Shown here piece after piece: positions 1 to 6,799 of a stretch of DNA of 11,974 nucleotides. The stretch is from Actinomycetota bacterium (GTDB lineage Bacteria; Actinomycetota; Thermoleophilia; UBA2241). A model generated the notes under the pieces. It was not told the DNA's origin. It ran no database searches and saw nothing but the letters and a program-made list of their open reading frames with translations. The first letter of the stretch is position 1; every line of letters starts with the position of its first letter. Both the position numbers and the translations under genes were made by a program. The stretch covers positions 1 through 11,974 of the forward strand of contig JAPLCL010000313.1 of the NCBI GenBank assembly GCA_026392265.1, in the 5' to 3' direction.

Positions 1-1640
1 TTGGTGGTGTCGGCGACCTCGAGGTCGAGCGGGTAGACCAGTGGGATGTACGGCGATTCCTTGTAGACGATCTGCTGCATCTGCTTGACGAGCTCGATGC
101 GCTGCTGCAGATCGATGGTCGTCTGTTGCTGGAGGAAGAGCTTGTCGTACTCGGCATTCGACCAGATGCAGTCGCTCCAGGCTTCGATCGAATCGGTCGT
201 GAGGATCGAGAGGATGAAGTTGGGGTCGACGTCGCCGCCCCAGCCCCAGATGAACATGTCGAAGTCGGGAGCGTACTGGTCGCCGACGTAGGCGTACTGC
301 TTGTCGCCGAGGGCGCCGTCGTCGATCACCTGGTAGTTGATGTCGAGACCGATGCTCTCGAACCAGCCGGTGATGAGCTTGCCGCAGTTCTGACTCTCGG
401 GGCTCTCGGAGCGAGCGTAAAGGCGCAGCTTGATGTCCTTACCCTTGTACTCGCGGATGCCGTTGCCGTCGCCGTCGGTGTAGCCGGCCGCGTCGAGCGC
501 CGCCTTGGCCTTCTCGAGGTCGAACGTGTACGTGGCGGGGTCGCCCACCGGCGGCGACCAGTGGAAGTCGGACTCGTCCGAGTAGAAGTCGCGGGTGACG
601 ATGGTGTCGGCAGGCGCGGCGTTGCCGTTGTAGCCGATCGAGACGATCTTGGCCTTGTCGACGGCCCATTGCAGCGCCTGGCGGAAGGCCGGGTCCTGCA
701 GGACGGGGTGACCCGTCGATTTCGGGAAGATCTTCTGGTCGGCGCAGTTGAAGCCGAGCTGGTCGAAGCCGATGGTGACCGCACGGATGCCGGTCAGAGC
801 GGGCTCGGCATCCAGAGTCTTGAACTGCGCGGACGGGACGTTCCAGCCGGTCTGGATGGCGCCGGTCTTGAGGTCCTGCGCCATCGTGTCCTGGTTCTGG
901 TAGGTCTGGTAGATGACCTCGTCGATCTTGGGGGCGCCTCTCCAGTAGTCCTTGTTGGCGACCAGGCGTATGAAGCCACCCTTCTTCACTTCGACCGTCT
1001 GGAAGGGACCGGAGCCGATGATCGGCGGCGGGTTCTTGAAGCTCTTCTCCGCGTCCGCCGGCTTGATCTTGCTCCAGATGTGCTCGGGCAGGATGGGCAT
1101 CCAGAGCCCGAGCATGTTGGCCTTGGGCTTGCTGCAGGTGAAGACGACAGTGGTGTCGTTGGGCGCCTCAACCTTCTCGATGAACTTCATGTAGTCGATG
1201 AACATACTCATCGGATGAGCCGGATTGATGACGTAGTTGTACGTGAACGCCACGTCACGAGCGGTGAGCGGCACGCCGTCCTGCCATTTGGACTTGTCGG
1301 TGATCGTGAAGGTCCAGACCTTGCCGTCGGGCGAGGTCTCCCACTTCGTGGCCAAGCCGACGCCGGGGACGTTGGCCATGTCGCTGGCACGGAAGCCCAC
1401 GAGCAGTTCGTAGTTGATCGCCCAGATCTCGTAGGACGATGACTCGTACCCGATGAACGGGTTGAGGTTGTCGGGGTCGTTGGTCCAGCCGAGCCGCAGG
1501 GTGGTCTTGCCGGCGGCGGGCGATGCGCTCTCCCCGCCGGCAAGCGCCGAGCCCAGGCCCCACACCAGCCCCACGCCGAGCAGCGCGACGGCTGCGATCA
1601 CGAGCGCACGACGGTGCCCCATCCTCCGCTTGCCTCCCAT
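1..1640 (-). CDS. ABC transporter substrate-binding protein, family 5 (partial, 3' end beyond window)
   Basis: Extracellular solute-binding subunit of an oligopeptide/nickel-type ABC importer. The minus frame is open from ATG 1640 to the window edge, giving 546 codons with no stop; the C-terminus is missing. Residues 1-34 form a Sec signal (basic start, hydrophobic core at about 12-30, ending ALA before GGESAS). The mature part opens with LRLGWTNDPDNLNPF (about 48-62) and carries the family motif WQDGVPLTARDV (about 119-130). A good SD (AGGAAGGAG, 5 nt before ATG) selects this start over the in-frame ATG at 1622. Unusually there is no lipobox cysteine, so it is not anchored as the usual Gram-positive lipoprotein; anchoring by a C-terminal helix beyond the edge is possible. 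The permease and ATPase genes are not in view. The substrate cannot be told from sequence; peptides are the commonest for this family. Confidence 0.93.
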   Translation of the reverse strand, partial: MGGKRRMGHRRALVIAAVALLGVGLVWGLGSALAGGESASPAAGKTTLRLGWTNDPDNLNPFIGYESSSYEIWAINYELLVGFRASDMANVPGVGLATKWETSPDGKVWTFTITDKSKWQDGVPLTARDVAFTYNYVINPAHPMSMFIDYMKFIEKVEAPNDTTVVFTCSKPKANMLGLWMPILPEHIWSKIKPADAEKSFKNPPPIIGSGPFQTVEVKKGGFIRLVANKDYWRGAPKIDEVIYQTYQNQDTMAQDLKTGAIQTGWNVPSAQFKTLDAEPALTGIRAVTIGFDQLGFNCADQKIFPKSTGHPVLQDPAFRQALQWAVDKAKIVSIGYNGNAAPADTIVTRDFYSDESDFHWSPPVGDPATYTFDLEKAKAALDAAGYTDGDGNGIREYKGKDIKLRLYARSESPESQNCGKLITGWFESIGLDINYQVIDDGALGDKQYAYVGDQYAPDFDMFIWGWGGDVDPNFILSILTTDSIEAWSDCIWSNAEYDKLFLQQQTTIDLQQRIELVKQMQQIVYKESPYIPLVYPLDLEVADTT

Positions 1641-1645
1641 GTTCG

Positions 1646-1654
1646 CTCCTTCCT
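1646..1654 (-). promoter_or_regulatory. Ribosome binding site of the substrate-binding protein gene
   Basis: AGGAAGGAG on the minus strand, 5 nt before ATG 1640. It decides between this start and the in-frame ATG six codons downstream. No confident promoter for this gene was found in the 161-bp divergent intergenic region. Confidence 0.8.
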
Positions 1655-1785
1655 GTCCGCCCGGGCGGTGCCTGCGAGGGCGGCGATGAGTAGATGCGTG
1701 GGAGCGGCCGGTTTCCCCCCACAGGTGGACCGCACACTGACCCCAACTAAAGCACGAATGGCGCATCGAGGCCAGAGCCCGAGGG

Positions 1786-1802
1786 TGCTATACTCCGGCG
1801 CG
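1786..1802 (+). promoter_or_regulatory. Extended -10 promoter of the rml operon, leaderless type
   Basis: TGCTATACT at 1786-1794 is a TGn extended -10 with TATACT as hexamer. The predicted transcription start, 7-8 nt downstream, falls at 1801-1802, on the GTG start codon itself. No convincing -35 lies 17 bp upstream, which extended -10 promoters tolerate. No SD precedes the GTG, consistent with a leaderless mRNA. Confidence 0.65.
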
Positions 1803-2077
1803 TGATCATCGACGCCAGCAGAGAGCCCCGTCTGCAGTTCGGAGACTCGCAGCCCTTCGCCATCGACAGCTGCGAAGTACAGCGCGACATCGAACGCTCC
1901 ACGCTGACCAACATCATGCTCGGCGGCGGCGCGTTGCCGCTGCCCGTCGGCGCCCGGGTCACGCTGTGGGCTGGGCCCAATGTCGTGTTCGTCGGCAAGG
2001 TCGTGGACGAGTACAGCGTGCTCGACCTGCTGTCCACAGAGACCGACGCCGAGCTCAGCGACAGCGAGACCATCTGA
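1802..2077 (+). CDS. Small acidic protein of unknown function, first gene of the rml operon
   Basis: I do not recognise this 91-aa product. It starts MIIDASREPRLQFGDSQPF, has a glycine-rich middle (MLGGGALPLPVGARVTLW, about residues 40-57) and an acidic tail ending DAELSDSETI. There is no signal peptide or membrane helix, so it is probably cytosolic; the middle looks like a small beta-rich fold, which is only an impression. Support for its being real: the GTG sits exactly where a leaderless mRNA from the promoter at 1786-1794 would begin, and the stop lies 25 nt before the rmlA start with only the rmlA SD between. Antisense frames are also open here, so coding is likely but not certain. Context suggests a link to dTDP-rhamnose synthesis or its control, by association only. 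Confidence 0.62.
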   Translation: MIIDASREPRLQFGDSQPFAIDSCEVQRDIERSTLTNIMLGGGALPLPVGARVTLWAGPNVVFVGKVVDEYSVLDLLSTETDAELSDSETI

Positions 2078-2090
2078 GGCCGGCGCCGAG

Positions 2091-2095
2091 AGGAG
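2091..2095 (+). promoter_or_regulatory. Ribosome binding site fixing the rmlA GTG start
   Basis: AGGAG, 7 nt before GTG 2103. The longer open frame, beginning at an ATG at 1980, lies inside the upstream gene and has no such site, so translation should begin at 2103. Confidence 0.8.
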
Positions 2096-2102
2096 ATCGG
2101 CT

Positions 2103-3164
2103 GTGAAGGGACTCGTCCTCAGCGGCGGCGCCGGCACTCGCCTGCGCCCCATCACCCACACCTCCGCCAAGCAGCTCGTCCCCGTAGCCAACAAGCCTGT
2201 GCTGTTATACGGCCTTGAGGCAATGCGCGCGGCCGGCATCGACGATGTCGGCATCGTCGTCGGAGAGACGCGCGCCGAGATCGAGGCCGCCGTCGGCGAC
2301 GGCAGCCGCTTCGGGCTCCGCGTCACCTATCTGCCGCAGGAGGCCCCGCTGGGTCTGGCGCACGCCGTTCTCATCGCCGAGGAGTTCCTCGGCGACAGCC
2401 CTTTCGTCATGTACCTCGGCGACAACCTGCTCAAGGAGGGTATCGCGCCGTTCGTGCGCGCCTTCGAGCGTAGCGAGCCGGACGCGCTCATCCTTCTGCA
2501 GCGCGTCAAGGACCCCAGCGAGTACGGCATCGCGGAGCTGCAGGACGGGCGCGTCGTGCAGCTCGTGGAAAAACCGGCGGAGCCGCGCAGCGACCTGGCA
2601 CTGGTGGGCGTCTACCTCTTCACGCCGGCCGTCTTCGCGAGCGTGAAAGCCATCACGCCCTCCGCCCGCGGCGAGCTCGAGATCACCGACGCCATCCAGC
2701 ACATGATCGACCGCGGCCTGCGCGTCGAACCGCATACGGTCACCGGCTGGTGGAAAGACACCGGCAAGCTCGAAGATATGCTCGAGGCCAACCGGCTCAT
2801 CCTCGGAACCATCGAGCGCGACGTGCGCGGCGAGATCGTCGAGTCCACGCTCGAGGGCCCGGTGCAGGTCGGCGAAGGCAGCCTCATCGAGCGCTGCACG
2901 GTGCGCGGACCCGTGGTGATCGGCGCCGGCTGCCGCCTCAGCGACACCTTCGTGGGGCCATACACGGCGATCAGCGACAGGGTCGTCGTCGAGCACGCCG
3001 AGATCGAGAACTCCATCATCCTCGAGAACAGCCGCATCTGCCGCCTGGGGGCGCGTATGTCCGACAGCCTCATCGGGCGCGACTGCGTGATCGCCCACAG
3101 CGAAGCGCTTCCTGTGGCCTACCGCTTCATGGTCGGCGACTCCAGCCAGATCGGCATCCTGTAG
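2103..3164 (+). CDS. rmlA: Glucose-1-phosphate thymidylyltransferase, long form
   Basis: Makes dTDP-glucose and pyrophosphate from dTTP and glucose-1-phosphate, the first step of dTDP-L-rhamnose synthesis, in the cytosol. The 353-aa product has an N-terminal nucleotidyltransferase domain (about 1-240): signature LSGGAGTRLRPIT (6-18), KQLVPVANKP (23-32), LGDN (105-108, metal-binding Asp), VEKP (155-158), ELEITD (191-196) and WWKDTG (216-221). Residues of about 243-330 are hexapeptide-like turns of a left-handed beta helix (for example EGPVQVGEGS and RGPVVIGAG). Length and C-terminal helix match the long RmlA subfamily (rmlA_long; StrD is the known relative) rather than the roughly 290-aa enterobacterial type. 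The GTG start follows an AGGAG. Long-form enzymes also serve other dTDP-sugars, but rmlC, rmlD and rmlB downstream make rhamnose the likely product. Confidence 0.94.
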   Translation: MKGLVLSGGAGTRLRPITHTSAKQLVPVANKPVLLYGLEAMRAAGIDDVGIVVGETRAEIEAAVGDGSRFGLRVTYLPQEAPLGLAHAVLIAEEFLGDSPFVMYLGDNLLKEGIAPFVRAFERSEPDALILLQRVKDPSEYGIAELQDGRVVQLVEKPAEPRSDLALVGVYLFTPAVFASVKAITPSARGELEITDAIQHMIDRGLRVEPHTVTGWWKDTGKLEDMLEANRLILGTIERDVRGEIVESTLEGPVQVGEGSLIERCTVRGPVVIGAGCRLSDTFVGPYTAISDRVVVEHAEIENSIILENSRICRLGARMSDSLIGRDCVIAHSEALPVAYRFMVGDSSQIGIL

Positions 3165-3212
3165 GCGCAGACGGGCACAGGCCGGCCGCGCCCACGAAGA
3201 AGGGACGACAAC

Positions 3213-3701
3213 ATGATCGACGGTGTCATGACCAAGAAGCTCAAGGTGGTCCCCGATGAGCGCGGCCGCCTCATGGAGTGCCTGCGCAGGGACGACGACC
3301 TGTTCATCGCGTTCGGCCAATTCTACATGACGACCACGTTCCCGGGCGTCGTCAAGGGCTGGCATCTGCATGACGCGCAGCTGGACAACATCGTCTGCGT
3401 CAAGGGCATGATCAAGCTCGTGCTGTTCGACGGCCGCGGCGCCGAAGGCCTCGCGGCCGCGCCGGGGCACGAGCCCTCCGCGACCGTCGGTCAACTCGAC
3501 CAGTTCTTCCTCGGCGAGCACAACCCGCTCCTGGTGCGCGTACCGGCCGGCGTGTGGCACGGCTGGAAGTGCGTAAGCACCGAGGAGGCGTACATCGTCA
3601 ACGCGCCCACCGAGGTCTACAAGTACGACGATCCGGACCAGAGCGAGCTTCCGCACGATACGCCCGCGATCCCCTACGACTGGGGCGTCCAGCTGCGCTA
3701 G
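3213..3701 (+). CDS. rmlC: dTDP-4-dehydrorhamnose 3,5-epimerase family protein (short, divergent RmlC)
   Basis: Cupin-fold sugar-nucleotide epimerase, expected to convert dTDP-4-dehydro-6-deoxyglucose to dTDP-4-dehydrorhamnose. At 162 aa it is shorter than classical RmlC (about 180-200). Visible family landmarks: VVPDERGRLMECLRRDD (12-28), GVVKGWHLH (45-53, His51 at the catalytic-base position), PAGVWHGW (cupin core), and a C-terminal block with YIVNAPTEVYKYD and PYDW. The Lys of classical QGKL motifs appears to be Asp58 here (QLDN) by my hand alignment. SD-like GAAGAAGGGA precedes ATG 3213; the internal ATG six codons in has none. It lies 48 nt after rmlA and 17 nt before rmlD and is the only epimerase candidate in a complete rml set, so it probably does the RmlC job. 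Another deoxysugar epimerase role is possible. Confidence 0.86.
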   Translation: MIDGVMTKKLKVVPDERGRLMECLRRDDDLFIAFGQFYMTTTFPGVVKGWHLHDAQLDNIVCVKGMIKLVLFDGRGAEGLAAAPGHEPSATVGQLDQFFLGEHNPLLVRVPAGVWHGWKCVSTEEAYIVNAPTEVYKYDDPDQSELPHDTPAIPYDWGVQLR

Positions 3702-3718
3702 GCGCAGCCGGCGAAGCG

Positions 3719-4564
3719 ATGCTGCGCTGGTTCGTCACGGGCGCCGGCGGCCAGCTGGCCACGGCTTTCGCGAAGACCCTCGAGGGCGAGGTGTTTCTCA
3801 GCAGGGAGGCCGCGCTCGACATCCGCGACGCGGATGCTGTCCACGCGGCCGTGCACAGCTTCGCCCCCGACATCGTTTTGCACACCGCGGCCTATACCGA
3901 CGTGGACGGCGCCGAGGCGGACCCCGTCCTCGCCGAGGCCATCAACGTGGAGGGCACGCGCAACGTGATCAAGGCCGTGCGCGGCACCCACACCACCGTC
4001 GTGTACTTCAGCACCGACTACGTGTTCGACGGCTTCAAGGGCAGCCCGTACGTCGAGAGCGACGCCACCCATCCGCTGGGCGTTTACGCGCGCACCAAGC
4101 TCGCCGGTGAGGAGGAGGTGCTGAGCTGGGTGCGTGGCATCGTCGTGCGCACCGCCTGGCTCTTCAGCGACACGGGCAGGAACTTCGTAAAGACGATCCT
4201 CTCCGCCGCGACGCAGAACGCCGGCGAGGGCCAGCCGCTCAGGGTCGTGGACGACCAGGTCGGCTCGCCGACGTACGCCGGCCACCTCGCCGCGGCCGTC
4301 GAGGAGGCGTTTCGCCAAGGCGTCGCCCCGGGCCTTTACCACATGGCGGGCAGCGGCTACTGCTCCTGGTGTGAACTGGCCCGCGAGGTGGTGCAGCTCG
4401 CCGGCATCGCAGTAGAGATCATTCCGATCACGACCGCGGAGCTGGGCCGGCCGGCGCCACGGCCGGCCTTCTCGGCGCTCGCCAGCGAGCGCCCGATCCC
4501 CCGGCTGCCGCACTGGGCGGGCGGCGTGGCCGAGGCGGTCGACAGGCTCATCCCGCTCGGCTGA
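3719..4564 (+). CDS. rmlD: dTDP-4-dehydrorhamnose reductase
   Basis: Reduces dTDP-4-dehydrorhamnose to dTDP-L-rhamnose with NAD(P)H, the last step of the pathway, in the cytosol. The 281-aa product is an extended SDR: Rossmann motif FVTGAGGQLA (5-14), HTAAYTDVDGAE (55-66), FSTDYVFDG (97-105), and the catalytic Tyr123/Lys127 pair in VYARTKLAGE. Length is slightly under the usual 290-300. ATG 3719 is chosen because homology begins at its residue 3; the frame is open further upstream (to an ATG at 3554), but that part overlaps rmlC and encodes an arginine-rich, unrelated stretch. No strong SD is visible (only GCGAAG), so translational coupling to rmlC, whose stop is 17 nt upstream, is likely. 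Confidence 0.93.
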   Translation: MLRWFVTGAGGQLATAFAKTLEGEVFLSREAALDIRDADAVHAAVHSFAPDIVLHTAAYTDVDGAEADPVLAEAINVEGTRNVIKAVRGTHTTVVYFSTDYVFDGFKGSPYVESDATHPLGVYARTKLAGEEEVLSWVRGIVVRTAWLFSDTGRNFVKTILSAATQNAGEGQPLRVVDDQVGSPTYAGHLAAAVEEAFRQGVAPGLYHMAGSGYCSWCELAREVVQLAGIAVEIIPITTAELGRPAPRPAFSALASERPIPRLPHWAGGVAEAVDRLIPLG

Positions 4565-4596
4565 CCGGCCGGCGTCAACGACAGGGAGGCGACATC

Positions 4597-5598
4597 GTGA
4601 GACTCGTGGTGACCGGCGGCGCCGGCTTCATCGGCGCCAACTTCGTGCGCTTCATGCTGCGGCGCTACGACGACCTCGAGATCGTCAATCTCGACAAGCT
4701 CACCTACGCCGGCAACCTCGAGAACCTGCGCGACATCGAGGACGACCCGCGCTACGCCTTCGTCAAGGGCGACATCTGCGACGCGGTCGTAGTGCGTGCG
4801 GCTCTTCACGGCGCCGACGCCGTGGTCAACTTCGCCGCCGAGACGCACGTCGACCGCTCCATCAGCGGGCCCCAGGACTTCATCAGCACCGACGTGCTCG
4901 GCACGCACACGCTGCTCGAAGCCGTCCGCGAGCTCGGCATCGCGCGCTACGTGCAGATCTCCACCGATGAGGTGTACGGCTCCACGGAATCCGGCTCCTT
5001 CACCGAGGAGTCAGACCTCGCGCCGTCCAGCCCGTACTCCGCCAGCAAGGCCGGCGCCGACCTCCTCGTGCTCGCCTACCACCGCACCTACGGGGCGCCC
5101 GTCCTCATCACCCGCAGCTCCAACAACTATGGGGCCTGGCAGTATCCCGAGAAGATCATCCCTCTCTTCATCACCAACGCCATCGACGACCAGGCGCTGC
5201 CGGTGTACGGCGACGGCCTCAACGTGCGCGACTGGCTGTACGTGGACGACAACTGCGCGGGCATCGACGCCGTGTTGCGCCGGGGCGTCCTCGGTGAGGT
5301 GTACAACATCGGCGGCGGCAACGAGGTGCAAAATCTCGCCCTGACGCGCCGGATCCTCGAGCTGCTGGGTAAGAGCCCGGAGCTCATCCGTTTCGTCAGC
5401 GACCGCCCCGGGCACGACCGCCGCTACTCCATCGACTGCGGCAAGCTTCGCGCCCTCGGCTGGCGCCCCGAAACGCCGTTCGAAGCAGGCCTCGAGCGCA
5501 CGGTGTCCTGGTACCGCGACAACCCCGGCTGGTGGCGCACGATCAAGTCGGGGGAGTGGCGCACGTACTACGAGCAGCAGTACGCGGAGCTCGACTGA
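4597..5598 (+). CDS. rmlB: dTDP-glucose 4,6-dehydratase
   Basis: Converts dTDP-D-glucose to dTDP-4-dehydro-6-deoxy-D-glucose with bound NAD+, the second pathway step. The 333-aa extended SDR has VTGGAGFIGANF (5-16), NFAAETHVDRSI (78-89), the dehydratase triad Thr123-Asp124-Glu125 in ISTDEVYGS, the active pair Tyr147/Lys151 in PYSASKAG, RSSNNYG, and a C-terminal part with RDWLYVDD and RPGHDRRYSID, all typical of RmlB. Length is normal. GTG 4597 follows AGGGAGG with a 7-nt spacer, and the stop of rmlD is 32 nt upstream. It is the last gene of the plus-strand operon; no glycosyltransferase follows, so dTDP-rhamnose must be used by enzymes encoded elsewhere. Confidence 0.96.
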   Translation: MRLVVTGGAGFIGANFVRFMLRRYDDLEIVNLDKLTYAGNLENLRDIEDDPRYAFVKGDICDAVVVRAALHGADAVVNFAAETHVDRSISGPQDFISTDVLGTHTLLEAVRELGIARYVQISTDEVYGSTESGSFTEESDLAPSSPYSASKAGADLLVLAYHRTYGAPVLITRSSNNYGAWQYPEKIIPLFITNAIDDQALPVYGDGLNVRDWLYVDDNCAGIDAVLRRGVLGEVYNIGGGNEVQNLALTRRILELLGKSPELIRFVSDRPGHDRRYSIDCGKLRALGWRPETPFEAGLERTVSWYRDNPGWWRTIKSGEWRTYYEQQYAELD

Positions 5599-5610
5599 GG
5601 CAGGGTCGAC

Positions 5611-5629
5611 GCCCGCGCGCCGTTCGGGC
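5611..5629. terminator. Weak hairpin between convergent rmlB and L,D-transpeptidase genes
   Basis: GCCCG (5611-5615) and CGGGC (5625-5629) can pair around a 9-nt loop in the 31-bp gap between converging stop codons. There is no T-tract on either side. Position suits a bidirectional terminator, but the stem is short. Confidence 0.3.
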
Positions 5630-6694
5630 TCAGGGCACGTTCCACACCGGCGTGCCCACGTGCACGCGGTCGAAGAGCCACAGGATGTGAGGGTTGGAGA
5701 GCCGCGTGCAGCCGTGCGAGTAGTTGCGCGGGGAGCGGCTCAGCAGCCAGGGCTCGTTGGTGCCGTGGATCGCGTAGGCGCCGAGGTACCGCATGCGCCG
5801 CGGCCCGTAGGGACCGTACATGTGGGCGTCCTTGGCGTAGATCTTGTAGTGGCCCAGCGGCGTCGGCAGGGACGGGCGCCCAAGGACGCAGTCGAACACC
5901 TTCACGACCCGCCCGCGCTCGTAGTAGTAGAGCTTGTACTGCGAACGGTCCACGAGGATGAGGTGCGGGTACGTGCTGGGGACGCCGTACGGGTTGCTCG
6001 CGTCGAACACCTCCAGGGTGCGCACGCCGCTGACGGCGGCAGCGTGGTCGGCGTCGGCGGCGATGCGGGCGCGCAGCTTCTGGCGGCCGGTGACTTCCGG
6101 CCGCCACATCCACTGCGCCCGCGATCCGCCGCCGAGGGTGAGTGACTGCAGCGCGCGCCACTCGCCGGCCACGCCGTCCCACTGCTCGAGCTCGATCGTG
6201 CCGCCTGGTCGCGCGGGGGAGACCTTCACGCTGACGCTCACGCGGTCGCCGGTGAAGACGGTCCCCGCGGAGTATGTCGTAAGTGCGACGCGCGGCCGCA
6301 CGCTCACCGTGGTCTCGGCGCCGGCCGCCGCGTAGGTGGCGTCGCCGGCGAACTCGACGCGGTACGCCACGGTGCGTCGCGAGCGTGGCTCCCAGCTCGC
6401 CGCGCCGTCGGCGTCGCTCGTAAGCGTTCTCAACCAGGTGAACTCGACGTCACCGGCGTAGCGGCGGCTGAGCTGCAAGGCAGCCCCGCGTATGCCTATG
6501 TGTGCGGTGACTTTCGTGGACTGGTCGCTGCGCACAGAACTGGGCGTCGCGGTGAGCGACAGAGCCGGGTGGGCGGAGCCGACCGGAGGAGCGCCGTACG
6601 CGGCGGCCGCGAGCGCCACGCCGGCCGTCGCGACGAGCACCAGCAGCAGGGCGAAGACCAGGATCGAAGATGCCTTGTTCAGCAGTGCGTACAC
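5630..6694 (-). CDS. Exported L,D-transpeptidase (YkuD domain) with two Ig-like domains
   Basis: Predicted to form 3-3 peptide cross-links in peptidoglycan, or to attach proteins to it, outside the membrane. The 354-aa product from GTG 6694 has an N-terminal hydrophobic signal/anchor (about 10-34), two Ig-like beta domains of about 90 residues (about 43-132 and 135-229), then a YkuD domain (about 242-354) with AIHGTN (His310) and SHGCTRL (catalytic Cys329), ending in PVWNVP. The frame opens at an earlier GTG (6739), but that codon has no SD and lies upstream of a likely -10 box, whereas GTG 6694 has a G-rich SD 4 nt upstream and starts cleanly at the signal peptide. It is a clear paralogue of the next gene upstream, with one extra Ig-like domain. 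The stop faces rmlB. Confidence 0.92.
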   Translation of the reverse strand: MYALLNKASSILVFALLLVLVATAGVALAAAAYGAPPVGSAHPALSLTATPSSVRSDQSTKVTAHIGIRGAALQLSRRYAGDVEFTWLRTLTSDADGAASWEPRSRRTVAYRVEFAGDATYAAAGAETTVSVRPRVALTTYSAGTVFTGDRVSVSVKVSPARPGGTIELEQWDGVAGEWRALQSLTLGGGSRAQWMWRPEVTGRQKLRARIAADADHAAAVSGVRTLEVFDASNPYGVPSTYPHLILVDRSQYKLYYYERGRVVKVFDCVLGRPSLPTPLGHYKIYAKDAHMYGPYGPRRMRYLGAYAIHGTNEPWLLSRSPRNYSHGCTRLSNPHILWLFDRVHVGTPVWNVP

Positions 6695-6698
6695 GGAA

Positions 6699-6704
6699 CC
6701 CCCC
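6699..6704 (-). promoter_or_regulatory. G-rich ribosome binding site deciding the longer L,D-transpeptidase start
   Basis: GGGGGG on the minus strand, 4 nt before GTG 6694. It can pair with the CCUCC anti-SD with one G-U pair, so it is weak but better than anything before GTG 6739. Confidence 0.5.
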
Positions 6705-6727
6705 GTTGAGTCGACCGATCTGGGCGG

Positions 6728-6733
6728 AGTGTA
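6728..6733 (-). promoter_or_regulatory. Probable -10 box of the longer L,D-transpeptidase gene
   Basis: TACACT on the minus strand, with a predicted transcription start near 6721, giving a leader of about 27 nt before GTG 6694. The same hexamer serves the paralogue at 7568-7573. No good -35 was found. Confidence 0.45.
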
Positions 6734-6763
6734 CGGCACGACGGTGGCGGCAGGCCAGCCTTG

Positions 6764-6789
6764 GCGCCGGCCGGGATCCCGGCCGGCGC
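6764..6789 (-). terminator. Perfect 26-bp palindrome, likely terminator of the short L,D-transpeptidase gene
   Basis: The two halves, GCGCCGGCCGGGA and TCCCGGCCGGCGC, are exact reverse complements. In minus-strand RNA this forms an 11-bp all-GC stem with a GAUC loop, starting 11 nt after the stop codon at 6800. There is no U-tract, as is often seen for actinobacterial stem terminators. It also insulates the following transpeptidase promoter. Confidence 0.7.
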
Positions 6790-6799
6790 GCCGGGGCGG

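Noticed and set aside
126..1442. 438-codon open frame on the plus strand
   Set aside because: It is the antisense of the substrate-binding protein; the predicted protein is a low-complexity Val/Asp/Gly/Arg mix, and the minus strand has clear family motifs and an SD.
1657..1668. 12-bp palindrome CCGCCCGGGCGG upstream of the substrate-binding protein gene
   Set aside because: All-GC palindromes of this length occur by chance at this base composition, and there is no promoter element beside it to make it an operator.
2205..3656. 483-codon open frame on the minus strand across rmlA and rmlC
   Set aside because: Its sequence is a run of His/Asp/Ala/Val typical of high-GC antisense frames, and both genes opposite are certain.
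3698..4513. 271-codon open frame on the minus strand inside rmlD
   Set aside because: Antisense shadow of rmlD with no recognisable motif or SD.
6694..6739. Longer start (GTG 6739) for the two-Ig L,D-transpeptidase
   Set aside because: There is no SD, it lies upstream of the likely -10 box, and it would add 15 non-signal-like residues ahead of a good signal peptide.
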